Shown one piece after another: positions 54,803-63,493 of a DNA stretch of 64,000 nt. The position numbers and the translations under genes are program-made. The notes under the pieces are model-generated. The model was not told where the DNA came from. It worked only from the letters and a program-made list of their open reading frames with translations, and made no database searches. The stretch covers positions 62,001 through 126,000 of the forward strand of contig NZ_ATHI01000026.1 in assembly GCF_000422245.1 (NCBI RefSeq). Reading direction: 5' to 3'. This DNA comes from Alkalidesulfovibrio alkalitolerans DSM 16529 (lineage in GTDB: Bacteria; Desulfobacterota; Desulfovibrionia; Desulfovibrionales; Desulfovibrionaceae). Numbering within the stretch: the first letter of the stretch is position 1; each line of letters starts with the position of its first letter.

Positions 54803-55936
54803 TCATCGCGCCGTATCGGAGTCGGCGGCGGTCTGGCCGGACGCGGCGCGAAGGCCGAGGAAGAAGACGCTGCCCCGGCCGGGCGAGGACTCCAGGCTCA
54901 GCCGGGCGTTCATGCGGGCGGCCAAGCTGCGGGCGATGAACAACCCCACGCCCGCGCCGGGCGTCGCGTCCGCCGGGGAGAGCTTTTCGAAGCGGCCAAA
55001 AACGCGCTCTTGGTCCCTGGGGTCGATGCCCGGCCCCTGGTCGCGCACCGAGACCACGACCTCCCCCTCTTCGCTGGCCGCGCGGACCTCCACCAGCCCC
55101 GAAGGAGTGAAGGCCACCGCGTTGTCCACGAGCTTGCGCAGGATGTCGGCCAGTTTCATGGGCTCGGCCATGACCTCGGGCAGAAGGTCGGGTACGAGCC
55201 AGCGAAGCTCCAGGCCCTTGGCCAGGGCCTTGGCTTCGGCTTCGGGACGCACGGCGGCCAGCGCCTCGCGCAGGTTGACCCGAAAGAGCGGCAGGGGCGG
55301 CAGACCATCCTGGGCGGCGAGTTCTATCAGGTCGTCCACCACCTTGGCCACGTCCATGATACGCACGCACAGGCTGCCCACGGCGTCGGGATCGGGCGGG
55401 ACGCCGCGTCGCGCCGCCTCGGCCAGCCGGGTCGCCCCATTCACGGCGGCCTGCATGGGGTCGCCGAGTTCGCGGGCCATGAACGAAAGGAAGACGTCCT
55501 TGAGTCGGTCCGACTCCTCGGCGGCCTCGCGCCGCACGGCCTCCGCGCGGCTGCTGTCCTCGATGCGCCGCGTGGCCATGGCGCGCTCGATGCGCAGGTG
55601 CAGGATGTCGAAATCCGTGACCGGTTTCTCCACGAAATCGGCGCCTCCGACTTTCATGAACTCCACGGCCAGATGCGTGCTGCCCTGGCCGGTGATCATC
55701 ACCGTCGGGGGGCAGGCGTCGCCGAGGGTCGCTCGCATGGCCGCGAAGCACTCCAGGCCGCTTTGTCCGGGTAGCATGTAGTCCAGGAGCACGATGTCGG
55801 GAGGGTTGCCGCGCACCGCCTCCAGGGCGTCGCGGCAGTCCTGGGCCTCGATGACTTCGTGGCCCTTCCGGGTCAAGTTGCGTTGGCAGATCGAGCGGAC
55901 GTAGGGGTCGTCGTCTACCACGAGGATGCGGGCCAT
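54803..55936 (-). CDS. Receiver domain fused to a histidine-kinase-like domain lacking the phospho-histidine
   Basis: The cytoplasmic protein has 377 residues. A receiver domain (1-120) has VDDD, Asp52 in VLLDYMLPG and Lys104 in EKPVTD. A helical H-box-like region follows, but where kinases have SHELRTP this protein reads MARELGDP, with Arg155 in place of histidine. The ATPase domain (about 250-365) is intact, with LVDNAVAFTPSG, DQGPGID and GVGLFIARSLAAR. It may bind ATP or regulate another kinase rather than autophosphorylate. GGGAGA precedes the ATG. Confidence 0.85.
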   Translation of the reverse strand: MARILVVDDDPYVRSICQRNLTRKGHEVIEAQDCRDALEAVRGNPPDIVLLDYMLPGQSGLECFAAMRATLGDACPPTVMITGQGSTHLAVEFMKVGGADFVEKPVTDFDILHLRIERAMATRRIEDSSRAEAVRREAAEESDRLKDVFLSFMARELGDPMQAAVNGATRLAEAARRGVPPDPDAVGSLCVRIMDVAKVVDDLIELAAQDGLPPLPLFRVNLREALAAVRPEAEAKALAKGLELRWLVPDLLPEVMAEPMKLADILRKLVDNAVAFTPSGLVEVRAASEEGEVVVSVRDQGPGIDPRDQERVFGRFEKLSPADATPGAGVGLFIARSLAARMNARLSLESSPGRGSVFFLGLRAASGQTAADSDTAR

Positions 55937-56261
55937 GCGTGTTCTCCCTGGTCTGGGGCGGTTTGCGGTCTGGCCTCGGACGTCTGCGCGCGTGGTCGGG
56001 CGTGGCGATTCAATCGACCATACGGCAGCAGGGCATATGGTGCAATGCATTCTCTAGAGGCGAGGCAATGTTGGCCGCGCAGCAGGACGGGAGGATAAAA
56101 TTGGCGACGTACAGGCTGCCGAAAAAAGGCAGCAAGCCCATCGTCGCCATTATGGTGTCTCGCGCCGACGTCAAAGCCGTGCTATGGGGTATCCACGGTC
56201 CGTGCGCCATGGGGCGCGCGACGCCGCAACGACGACAGCCAAACGGCAGGGGACAAACCGC
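55937..56261. other. Divergent intergenic region
   Basis: A 325-bp gap between the receiver/pseudokinase gene and the lipoprotein gene. It contains a small dyad CTGCC/GGCAG around GAAAAAA (about 56117-56133). Frames across it look like shadows. No promoter pair stood out. Confidence 0.4.
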
Positions 56262-56660
56262 ATGCTGGCGAGAACCATCCTTTCGACGCTGCTTGCGTTC
56301 GCGCTTTTGGGTTGCGCGGCGCACAGGCAGGATCAGGACGTGGAGCGCGAGATCGAGGAGCTTCGGGCCGCGCAGGAGACCATGGCCGCGCAACTGGCCG
56401 GGCTGGACGAGCGCTCCGCCCGCTCCGAGGCGCGCATCGCGGCCGAGGTGGAGGCGCTGCGCGAACAGATGGCCGAGTTGGCCGGGCTGCTGCGCAAGGC
56501 CCTGGAGGGCTTCACGGCCGAGGCCAAGGGCGACGCCGAGCGGATCGGCAGGCAGGCGCGGGAGAGCGCCCTGAAGAACCTGGAGGAATTGCTCAAGGCC
56601 TCCACCAAGCTCCTCGAACGGCTGAACCGTGAGTTGGAAGGTTCACTGGCCGAACCCTAG
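56262..56660 (+). CDS. Small coiled-coil lipoprotein
   Basis: The 132-residue protein has a lipoprotein signal with the lipobox ALLGC (Cys at about 18). The mature part is one long coiled coil (REIEELRAAQETMAAQLAGL, AEVEALREQMAELAGLLRKA, LLKASTKLLERLNRELEGSL). It could be a periplasmic spacer or peptidoglycan-associated lipoprotein; no specific family is recognised. AGGGGA lies upstream of the ATG. Its TAG stop overlaps the first base of repeat copy G. Confidence 0.75.
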   Translation: MLARTILSTLLAFALLGCAAHRQDQDVEREIEELRAAQETMAAQLAGLDERSARSEARIAAEVEALREQMAELAGLLRKALEGFTAEAKGDAERIGRQARESALKNLEELLKASTKLLERLNRELEGSLAEP

Positions 56661-56785
56661 CAGACTGTTGAAAAATCACCATCTGCTGCGTTGCCGCGAA
56701 AAATTCAGTCCCTCGCGTATTGGCAATACGCGTCGGGCCTGAATTTCTCTTGCGCCTTGCATCTGGTGCTTTTTGAACAGTCTGC
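56660..56785 (+). repeat. Palindromic 3'-end element, copy G (full length)
   Basis: A 126-bp element beginning on the last base of the lipoprotein TAG stop. Arms are GCAGACTGTT and AACAGTCTGC. The middle stem is AAATTCAG/CTGAATTT, and the apical stem CGCGTATT/AATACGCG around GGC. The conserved unpaired segments are CATCTGCTGCGTTGCC and TTGCGCCTTGCATC. All three stems differ in sequence from copies A, E and H but still pair. Confidence 0.92.
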
Positions 56786-56818
56786 AGCGCAGTCGTTGAC
56801 AGCATTTTTTTGACAGGC

Positions 56819-56886
56819 CCAGACTGTTTCGAAAAACACCCTTTGCCGCACGCAGTGGAGACGTTTTTTTCAGCCTCCTGAAACAG
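56819..56886 (+). repeat. Degenerate palindromic 3'-end element between copies G and H
   Basis: CAGACTGTTTCGAAAAAC resembles the left arm of copy G. CTGTTTC (56824-56830) pairs with GAAACAG (56880-56886), and a T7 tract lies inside. The conserved unpaired segments are mostly lost (CTTTGCCGC remains). It makes this gap a cluster of three related elements. Confidence 0.5.
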
Positions 56887-56897
56887 AATCCCACCCA

Positions 56898-57024
56898 GCA
56901 GGCCGCTCAAAAGGCGTTGGATGCAAGACGCAAGAAAGCGCCGGGCCCGACGCGTATAATGATATACGCGAGGGGTCGGCGCTTTCGCGGCAACGCAGCA
57001 GACGGCGTCTTTTCAGCGGCCTGC
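56898..57024 (-). repeat. Palindromic 3'-end element, copy H (full length)
   Basis: A 127-bp element oriented with uspA on the minus strand, 5 nt after its stop. Arms are GCAGGCCGCT and AGCGGCCTGC. The middle stem is AAAGCGCCG/CGGCGCTTT and the apical stem CGCGTATA/TATACGCG. On the minus strand the left conserved segment is GTCTGCTGCGTTGCCG and the right one TTGCGTCTTGCATCC. Confidence 0.92.
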
Positions 57025-57028
57025 CCAC

Positions 57029-57502
57029 TCAGGTTACGACCCAGACAGCACAATCCTTGGCATGGTGGACCACCCGCTTGGACACGCTGCCCAAAAGAAG
57101 CTCCTCGCGCGCGTTCTTGCCCTGGCGGCCGAGCACCAGGATGCTCGCGCCCAGGCGCTCGCGCTCGGCCAGGATGCAGGCCGAGATGGACGGGCAGTCC
57201 ATCTCCTTGACCAGCACGGTGACGTTTTCGGCCGGATGGCCGGTCTCCACCAGGAAGTCCCGGTATTCGTCGAGGTATGTCTGGGCCTCCTTGCGCTGCT
57301 CGGCCATCCAGCCCAGGCGCTTGGCTGGCTGGCCGCCGAAGTAGTCTGGATCGGGCTCCGCGATGACGTGCAAAAGGGTGATTGTGAAGTCGCGGCAGCC
57401 AAAGAGCACGCCCGCCACGTGGCCCACGGCCCGGCGCGAGTTGTCCGAGCCGTCCAGGGCGCACAGGACGTGCCGGTTGAAGGTCTCGTAGGTCGTACGC
57501 AT
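57029..57502 (-). CDS. Universal stress protein, UspA type
   Basis: A 157-residue single-domain Usp: HVLCALDGSDNSRRAVGHVA at 11-30 and ASILVLGRQGKNAREELLLG near 117-136, which fits the ATP-binding pattern G-x2-G-x9-G-S. It is therefore probably of the nucleotide-binding class. It follows the protein-kinase-like gene by 3 bp and is likely co-transcribed and co-regulated with it. Repeat copy H begins 5 nt past its stop. Confidence 0.9.
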   Translation of the reverse strand: MRTTYETFNRHVLCALDGSDNSRRAVGHVAGVLFGCRDFTITLLHVIAEPDPDYFGGQPAKRLGWMAEQRKEAQTYLDEYRDFLVETGHPAENVTVLVKEMDCPSISACILAERERLGASILVLGRQGKNAREELLLGSVSKRVVHHAKDCAVWVVT

Positions 57503-57505
57503 GCG

Positions 57506-58492
57506 TCACCTCCCAAGGTCCGCGCGCGCCGCTTCGAGATCGTCGAGCATCTGCCCGGCGTGTTCGTAAGTCAGCGTGGCGCGGTTGGAGAACTGGTCCA
57601 GGATGCGGCTCAGCGAATCCGGGATGTAGGGGAAGACCTTGACCAGATTGGCCACCCTGTTTTGCCAGACCAGGGAGATGTCCTCCCAGTACAGCCGCTC
57701 GAAGGCCTCGGGATCGTCCCGCTTGAGGCGGGAGACGATGACGTCGCCCTTGCCAGCCAGGAAGATCAGGGTGTTGCCCAGACCGAAGACGTCCAGGCTG
57801 TAGATGTTTTCACCGTGCATGAAGTTGTAGTCGAAGTCGATCCAGCGGAAGCGGCCCGTGACTGAATCCACGAAGATGTGGTCGCGGCGCACGTCGCCGT
57901 GCTTCTCTTTGTGCTCGTGCAGCAGCGCCATGGCCCGCGTGGCCTCGACGAAACCGTCGAAAAAGGCCGGAAAATGGTCGTGGAAATAGGTCTCGTGGTC
58001 GCAGTCCAGGTCCAGCACCCGGTCGGGCAGGGCCTTGCCGGGCACTATTTCGAGGATTCTGACCACGTTGCCCGCCGTATCTGGCAGGGAGATGCCGTGC
58101 ATGAAGTTGGGATGGTCGCGCACGAGATCAAGGATGCGGGCCTCCTTGCCGGGGCTGCGGAAGCACTCGAACTTGATGCCGCCCACGGTGGCGTCGAAGG
58201 TCTCGTAAAAGGCCAGCTTGACGATGCGGCGCTCGCCCGTGACCAGGTCCGTGGCCCGCTTGACCCAGTACTTGACCTCGTCGTCCAGGCCGAAGCGGCC
58301 CTCGCGGGTGTTGTTGCCCATGAGCAGGCGGTGTTCGCCCTCGCCGAGCACAACCACGTCGCCAGCGTTGATGTCGTAGAAGTTCGAGGTGTCCGCGAAG
58401 ATGCGCGTCTTCGCTGCGTCGCGGCCGGGAAAATGCCGGGCCATGTCGGCCAGCACGAGCTGGCGCAGGTCGTCGGGCGTGGTGTCGTCCAT
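57506..58492 (-). CDS. Protein-kinase-like fold protein
   Basis: A 328-residue cytosolic protein with an atypical protein-kinase or phosphotransferase layout. An ATP-binding lysine is probable in RRIVKLAFYETFD; the catalytic loop reads LHEHKEKHGDVRRDHIFVD (HGD-type), and the metal-binding loop is FRWIDFDYNFMHGENIYS. The substrate lobe is unfamiliar. Coupling to uspA (3-bp gap) suggests a role in stress signalling, perhaps phosphorylation of the partner, which is inference. Activity cannot be judged from sequence alone. Confidence 0.7.
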   Translation of the reverse strand: MDDTTPDDLRQLVLADMARHFPGRDAAKTRIFADTSNFYDINAGDVVVLGEGEHRLLMGNNTREGRFGLDDEVKYWVKRATDLVTGERRIVKLAFYETFDATVGGIKFECFRSPGKEARILDLVRDHPNFMHGISLPDTAGNVVRILEIVPGKALPDRVLDLDCDHETYFHDHFPAFFDGFVEATRAMALLHEHKEKHGDVRRDHIFVDSVTGRFRWIDFDYNFMHGENIYSLDVFGLGNTLIFLAGKGDVIVSRLKRDDPEAFERLYWEDISLVWQNRVANLVKVFPYIPDSLSRILDQFSNRATLTYEHAGQMLDDLEAARADLGR

Positions 58493-58703
58493 GCTGCATA
58501 GTTCCAGCAGCCGGGGCGCGTGTCAATGGCGCGCGTGCGTTTTCGTTTCGCGAACGATGTTCAGTTCCAAGCCGCTGGAAAAGCCGCACAATCCTTGCCA
58601 GATAAGGTTTTCTGGGCCGGGCGGCGGGGCTTGGCCTTTGTCGCGCGGTGGTGTATGAGCCCGGCGTTTGCCGGATCGACACCAAACAGCCAAGGAGCGA
58701 ACC

Positions 58704-59270
58704 GTGGATCAGTCCAAACTGGGACCGCGCGTCAAGATGTTCCGCGAGCGCGCGGGGCTTTCGCGCGCCGAACTGGCCGAGAAGGCCGGTCTCGCCGAGA
58801 CGTTCGTGACCGCGCTCGAAGAGCGCGACATCTATCCTTCCCTGACGCCCCTCCTGAAGCTCGCCAGGGCGCTTGGCGTGCGCATGGGCACCTTCCTCGA
58901 CGACGTGCAGACCGCTGATCCGCTCATCGTGCGCTGCGGCGAGCGGCGGCCCGAACTCGTCACCCACACCGGCGGCGCGGCCCGCGAGGCCCTGAAATTC
59001 TATTCCCTGGGCCGGGGCAAGAGCGATCGCCACATGGAGCCCTTCTTCATCGAGTTGAACCCCGACGACGGCAGGCACGAGCATTCCTCGCACCAGGGCG
59101 AGGAGTTCATCGTGGTGGTCTCGGGCCGCGTGGTGCTGGAGCACGGCAACGAGCGTCACGTGCTCGACACGGGCGACAGCCTCTACTTCAACTCCATCGT
59201 GCCCCATTATATCGGGGCCGCGGACGGCAAGCCGGCCAGCATCTACGCCGTGCTCTACTTCCCGGAGTAG
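58704..59270 (+). CDS. XRE-family regulator with C-terminal cupin
   Basis: A 188-residue transcription factor. Residues 8-62 form an XRE helix-turn-helix (MFRERAGLSRAELAEKAGLA, PSLTPLLKLARALG). Residues 105-186 form a cupin (EHSSHQGEEFIVVVSGRVVL, LDTGDSLYFNSIVPHY), the likely effector-binding part. It uses a GTG start 6 nt after AAGGAG. It lies 3 bp before the AMP-dependent ligase gene, which it probably regulates. A paralogue starts at 63494. Confidence 0.88.
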   Translation: MDQSKLGPRVKMFRERAGLSRAELAEKAGLAETFVTALEERDIYPSLTPLLKLARALGVRMGTFLDDVQTADPLIVRCGERRPELVTHTGGAAREALKFYSLGRGKSDRHMEPFFIELNPDDGRHEHSSHQGEEFIVVVSGRVVLEHGNERHVLDTGDSLYFNSIVPHYIGAADGKPASIYAVLYFPE

Positions 59271-59273
59271 GCC

Positions 59274-60935
59274 ATGGACCACAACGCCCGTCCGCCAGTG
59301 CGCGACATCACCCTGGGCCAGCTCCTCGACGAGACCGTGGCCCGCTTCCCCGACAACGAGGCCGTGGTCTACGTGGACCGCGACTTCCGCCTGACCTGGC
59401 GCGAATTCGCGGCCCTGGTGGACCGTCTGGCCAAGGGCCTGATGGCCCTGGGCGTTCAACGCGGCGAGAAGGTCGCCGTGTGGGCCACCAACGTGCCCTA
59501 CTGGGTGGCGCTGCAGTTCGCCACGGCCAGGATCGGCGCGGTGCTGCTCACGGTGAACACCAGCTACAAGCGCGAGGAACTGAAGTACCTGCTTTCGCAA
59601 AGCGAGTGCGAGAACCTGTTCGTGATCGATGGCTTTCGCGACACGGACTACGTGCAGGTCGTGAACGAGCTTGTGCCCGAGCTTCGCACCTGCGAGCGCG
59701 GCAGGCTGAGGAGCGCGGCCTTCCCGCACCTGCGGCGCGTCTTCTTCCTGGGACAGGAAAAGCACCGGGGCATGTACTCCGTGCCTGAACTGCTCTCCCT
59801 GGCCTGCATGACCACGGACGAGGACTACGCGGCGCGCCAGGCCGATCTCGACCCGCACGACGTGGTCAACATGCAGTACACCTCCGGGACCACGGGCTTT
59901 CCCAAAGGCGTGATGCTGACGCACGCGAGCATCGGCAACAACGGCTACTGGATCGGGGCCAACCAACGCTTCACGGAGAAGGACCGGGTCTGCATCCCGG
60001 TACCGCTCTTCCACTGTTTCGGCTGCGTGCTCGGCGTGCTGGCCTGCGTGAACCACGGGGCCTGCATGGTCATCTTGGAGACCTTCAAGCCGCTGGACGT
60101 GATGGCCGCCGTGGACCAGGAGAAGTGCACGGCGCTGTACGGCGTGCCGACCATGTTCATCGCGGTGCTGGAGCACAAGCTTTTCGAGCGCTTCGACTAT
60201 TCGAGCCTGCGCACCGGCATCATGGCCGGATCGCCCTGCCCGGTGCCGATTATGAAGAAGGTCATGGAAGTCATGAACATGCGCGAGATCACCATCTGCT
60301 ACGGGCTCACCGAGTCCTCGCCGGTGATGACCCAGACGCGCGTGGACGACGACATCCGCCGTCGCACCGAGAGCGTGGGTCGGGCCATGCCCGCCGTGGA
60401 GGTGCGCGTCGTGGACCCCGAGACGGGCGAGGTCTGCCCGCCGGGCGTGCAGGGCGAGGTCTGCTGCCGGGGCTACAACGTCATGAAGGGCTATTACAAC
60501 CGGCCCGAGGCCACGGCCGAGGCCATCGACAAGGATGGCTGGCTGCACTCCGGCGACCTCGGCGTCATGGACGAGGACGGCTATCTGGCCATTACCGGGC
60601 GGCTGAAGGACATGATCATCCGGGGCGGCGAGAACATCTACCCGCGCGAGGTGGAAGAGTTCCTCTACACCCTGCCCGGCGTCTCGGACGTGCAGGTGGT
60701 GGGCGTGCAAAGCCGCAAGTACGGCGAGGAAGTGGCCGCCTTCGTCATCCAAAAGCCCGGCGTCGACCTTGCGCCCGAGGACGTGCGCGACGCCTGCCGC
60801 GGCAACATCGCCTGGCATAAGATTCCCAAATTCGTGGCCTTCGTGGAGGGCTACCCCATGACGGCCAGCGGCAAGGTCCAGAAGTACAAGCTCAGGGAAA
60901 TGGCCGTCGAGTTGTTCCCCGAGACCATGCAGTAG
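59274..60935 (+). CDS. AMP-dependent acyl-CoA synthetase
   Basis: An ANL-superfamily ligase of 553 residues that activates a carboxylic acid as acyl-AMP and then as CoA thioester. The P-loop is YTSGTTGFPKG at about 202; further motifs are TICYGLTESSPVMTQT, HSGDLGVMDEDGYLAITGR, and the C-terminal TASGKVQKYKLRE with the catalytic lysine. It looks most like medium/long-chain fatty-acid ligases; the substrate is not certain. CGGAG precedes the ATG, and the XRE-cupin gene is immediately upstream. Confidence 0.92.
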   Translation: MDHNARPPVRDITLGQLLDETVARFPDNEAVVYVDRDFRLTWREFAALVDRLAKGLMALGVQRGEKVAVWATNVPYWVALQFATARIGAVLLTVNTSYKREELKYLLSQSECENLFVIDGFRDTDYVQVVNELVPELRTCERGRLRSAAFPHLRRVFFLGQEKHRGMYSVPELLSLACMTTDEDYAARQADLDPHDVVNMQYTSGTTGFPKGVMLTHASIGNNGYWIGANQRFTEKDRVCIPVPLFHCFGCVLGVLACVNHGACMVILETFKPLDVMAAVDQEKCTALYGVPTMFIAVLEHKLFERFDYSSLRTGIMAGSPCPVPIMKKVMEVMNMREITICYGLTESSPVMTQTRVDDDIRRRTESVGRAMPAVEVRVVDPETGEVCPPGVQGEVCCRGYNVMKGYYNRPEATAEAIDKDGWLHSGDLGVMDEDGYLAITGRLKDMIIRGGENIYPREVEEFLYTLPGVSDVQVVGVQSRKYGEEVAAFVIQKPGVDLAPEDVRDACRGNIAWHKIPKFVAFVEGYPMTASGKVQKYKLREMAVELFPETMQ

Positions 60936-60941
60936 CGCTTG

Positions 60942-60972
60942 GGCGGGAGGCCGCGTGGTCTCCCGCCTTTTT
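60942..60972 (+). terminator. Rho-independent terminator after the acyl-CoA synthetase
   Basis: GGCGGGAG at 60942-60949 pairs with CTCCCGCC at 60960-60967 and is followed by five T residues. It begins 7 bp after the stop codon. Confidence 0.9.
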
Positions 60973-61166
60973 CTGCCGCGCGGCTATCATCATGCGGCCG
61001 TGATCGGCATGCGCCATGTCATGACCTTGTAATGATTTCGGAGTTAGCTACTCCGAAACAGCCGTGCCGACCCACGTTATATCAATTTACAGCCGACGAT
61101 TATATCGGTAACGCCTGCCGGATACGTGCAAGGCTGCTCTGGCCTGTTCACTTTTCAGGGGGTATC

Positions 61167-63341
61167 ATGCGAAATTCTTTGCGAATCAAGATGATCGTCT
61201 TTTGTCTGCTCATCGGCATCACGCCGTTTCTGGCCATGACCGCATACTCCGTGCGCGTGGCCTCGGACACCATCCATAACATGGCTTTCAGCCAACTCGA
61301 AGCCATCCGCGACGTGAAGAAACACGCCGTACAGGAGATCACCGGTCGCTGGTTTTCGGACCTTGCCACGCTCGCGGGGGACGCGGCCGCGCCCAAGGCG
61401 TTCGAACGCCTGACGCTCCATGCCCTTCTCGAATCTCCGGGCAAAGGCAGGCGCATGGACGTGAATGCCACGAGCTATCAATTGCTGCACGCCGAGATCG
61501 ACGCGCAGTTCCACAACTACGTCACCGAACTCGGCTATTACGACGTCTTCCTCATCGGCCCGGACGGGCGGGTGCTCTACACCAATACCTGGGAGGACGA
61601 CATCGGCGAGGACCTCGGCGCCGGTTCCCTGGCCGGCAGCGGCCTGGCCCAGGCCTGGCGTGAGGCCATGCAGGGCCACACCGCCTTCGTGGACTTTCGG
61701 CCCTACGCCCCGTCCAACGGCGAGCCCGCGGCCTTCATGGCCGCGCCGGTACTGGACGGCCGCCGCGTGGTGGGCGTGGTAGCCCTGCAGTCCTCGCTTG
61801 CGAGTCTCAACGTGCTGCTCACGCAGCGCAGCGGCATGGGCGAGACCGGCGAGACCTACCTCGTGGGGCCGGACAAGCTCATGCGCTCGGATTCCTTCCT
61901 CGATCCGCAAAACCGCACCGTGACGGCCTCCTTCGCCGATCCCTCGCGCGGCAGCGTGGACACCGAGTCCTCCCGCGCCGCCCTCTCGGGCCGCACGGGC
62001 AGCGGCATCGTTCTCGACTACAACGGCACGCCCGTGCTCTCGGCCTATGCGCCGGTGGAGGTCGGGACGGTGCGCTGGGCGCTCGTGGCCGAGATCGACG
62101 AGGCCGAGGCCTTCGCGCCGGTGAACGGGCTCGTGCGCTCCACGGTGTTCGCGGGACTGGGGATCGCCGCCGTGGTCGCGCTTGTGACCCTGGTGTTCCT
62201 GCGCCGCGAACTGCTGCGGCCCATCGAGGCGCTCATGAGCTTTGCCGGGTGCGTGGCCGGGGGCGATCTCGCGGCCAAGTGCTCGGGACGCTTCAGCGGC
62301 GAACTCGCCGCCCTGCGCGGCAGCATCGACACCATGGTCGCGAGCCTGCGTGAGAAGATGGACGAGGCCCAGGCCAAGAGCCGCGAGGCAGAGGCGCAAA
62401 GCGCCAAGGCCAACGCGGCCCTGGAGGAGAGCCGCAGGCAGGAGAAGGTCGTGGCCGAACTCCTGGAGCGCATGCGCGGCGCGGCAGACCAGGCCGCCGG
62501 GATCGCCGAGCGGGTCTCCTCGGCCTCGGCCGAGCTGTCCGCCCAGGTGTCCCAGATCGAGGCCTCGGCCTCGGTGCAGCGCGACAGGGTGGCGGAGACC
62601 GCCACGGCCATGGAGCAGATGAGCGTTTCGGTCATCGAAGTGGCGCGAAACGCCGCTGCTTCCTCGACCCTGGCCGAAAACGCGCGCTCCGAGGCCAAGG
62701 GCGGCGAGCGGGTGGTGGGCGAAGCCCTCGCCGCCATCGGCGCGGTGCGCGCCACAGCAGCCGACCTGGAGCGGCACATGAGCGAGCTCGGACGCCTCGC
62801 CACGTCCATCGATCAGGTCATGACCGTGATCAGTGACATCGCGGACCAGACGAACCTTTTGGCGCTCAACGCCGCCATCGAGGCCGCGCGCGCGGGCGAC
62901 GCGGGCCGGGGTTTCGCCGTGGTTGCGGACGAAGTGCGAAAGCTCGCCGAGAAGACCATGGGCGCGACCCGCGAGGTGGGCGAGACCATCGACGCCATCC
63001 AGGGCGCGGCCCAGCGGAACATGGCCTCCATGGGCCAGGCGCTCGACGCCATCAAGAGCGCCGAGAAGCTGGCCGACGAGTCGGGCGGGGCGCTTGGCCG
63101 CATCGTCACCCTGGTGGACGAGAGCACGCAGCAGGCCCAGGGCATCGCCACGGCCGCAGAGGAGCAGTCCGCTGCCTCGGAGCAGATCAGCGGTTCGGTG
63201 GACGAGATCAGGCGCATGATCGCCGAGATCGCCGACAGCATCCGCGAATCGTCCGCCGCCGTGCACGAAGTCAGCCAGATGGCCGCCGACCTGAACCGGG
63301 TCATCTCCGACCTGAACGAGGCCGGACGGGACGCAGCCTAG
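61167..63341 (+). CDS. Methyl-accepting chemotaxis protein with periplasmic Cache-type sensor
   Basis: A chemoreceptor of 724 residues. TM1 is at about 8-27 ([19 protein letters not shown]); a double-Cache-like periplasmic domain follows to about 320 ([35 protein letters not shown]). TM2 is at about 325-345, then a HAMP-like segment ([20 protein letters not shown]). The signalling hairpin [20 protein letters not shown], then [16 protein letters not shown], is at about 557-600. No C-terminal CheR-binding pentapeptide is seen. AGGGGG precedes the ATG. It signals to CheA/CheW, which are encoded elsewhere. Confidence 0.94.
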   Translation: MRNSLRIKMIVFCLLIGITPFLAMTAYSVRVASDTIHNMAFSQLEAIRDVKKHAVQEITGRWFSDLATLAGDAAAPKAFERLTLHALLESPGKGRRMDVNATSYQLLHAEIDAQFHNYVTELGYYDVFLIGPDGRVLYTNTWEDDIGEDLGAGSLAGSGLAQAWREAMQGHTAFVDFRPYAPSNGEPAAFMAAPVLDGRRVVGVVALQSSLASLNVLLTQRSGMGETGETYLVGPDKLMRSDSFLDPQNRTVTASFADPSRGSVDTESSRAALSGRTGSGIVLDYNGTPVLSAYAPVEVGTVRWALVAEIDEAEAFAPVNGLVRSTVFAGLGIAAVVALVTLVFLRRELLRPIEALMSFAGCVAGGDLAAKCSGRFSGELAALRGSIDTMVASLREKMDEAQAKSREAEAQSAKANAALEESRRQEKVVAELLERMRGAADQAAGIAERVSSASAELSAQVSQIEASASVQRDRVAETATAMEQMSVSVIEVARNAAASSTLAENARSEAKGGERVVGEALAAIGAVRATAADLERHMSELGRLATSIDQVMTVISDIADQTNLLALNAAIEAARAGDAGRGFAVVADEVRKLAEKTMGATREVGETIDAIQGAAQRNMASMGQALDAIKSAEKLADESGGALGRIVTLVDESTQQAQGIATAAEEQSAASEQISGSVDEIRRMIAEIADSIRESSAAVHEVSQMAADLNRVISDLNEAGRDAA

Positions 63342-63361
63342 CGGTCTGAACCGCGTTTATC

Positions 63362-63440
63362 GGACCGCGCGCTCCCCTTGCCCTTGGACGCCTGGGGGGG
63401 TATATCCCCCAAGCGCCGACGGGCCGGGAGCGCGCGGTCC
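63362..63440. other. Long nested inverted repeat between the chemoreceptor and an XRE-cupin gene
   Basis: GGACCGCGCGCTCCC at 63362-63376 is perfectly complementary to 63426-63440. Inside are CTTGG/CCAAG and an apical GGGGG-TATAT-CCCCC at 63396-63410. It lies 20 bp after the chemoreceptor stop and 53 bp before the next start. There is a partial T-run (CTTTTC) after the right arm, so termination is possible; an operator or cruciform site is an alternative. Confidence 0.7.
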
Positions 63441-63493
63441 CGCGCTTTTCCCGGAAAGCCGTGCAGGCGCGCAAGGAATCGAAAGGAGTCCCC

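Noticed and set aside
58128-60818. 896-codon open frame antisense to the XRE-cupin and ligase genes
   Set aside because: It spans two well-supported genes and their terminators, with a shadow-type composition and no recognisable domain.
61155-63266. 703-codon open frame antisense to the chemoreceptor
   Set aside because: It mirrors the receptor frame, and its product is a Gly/His/Arg-rich shadow.
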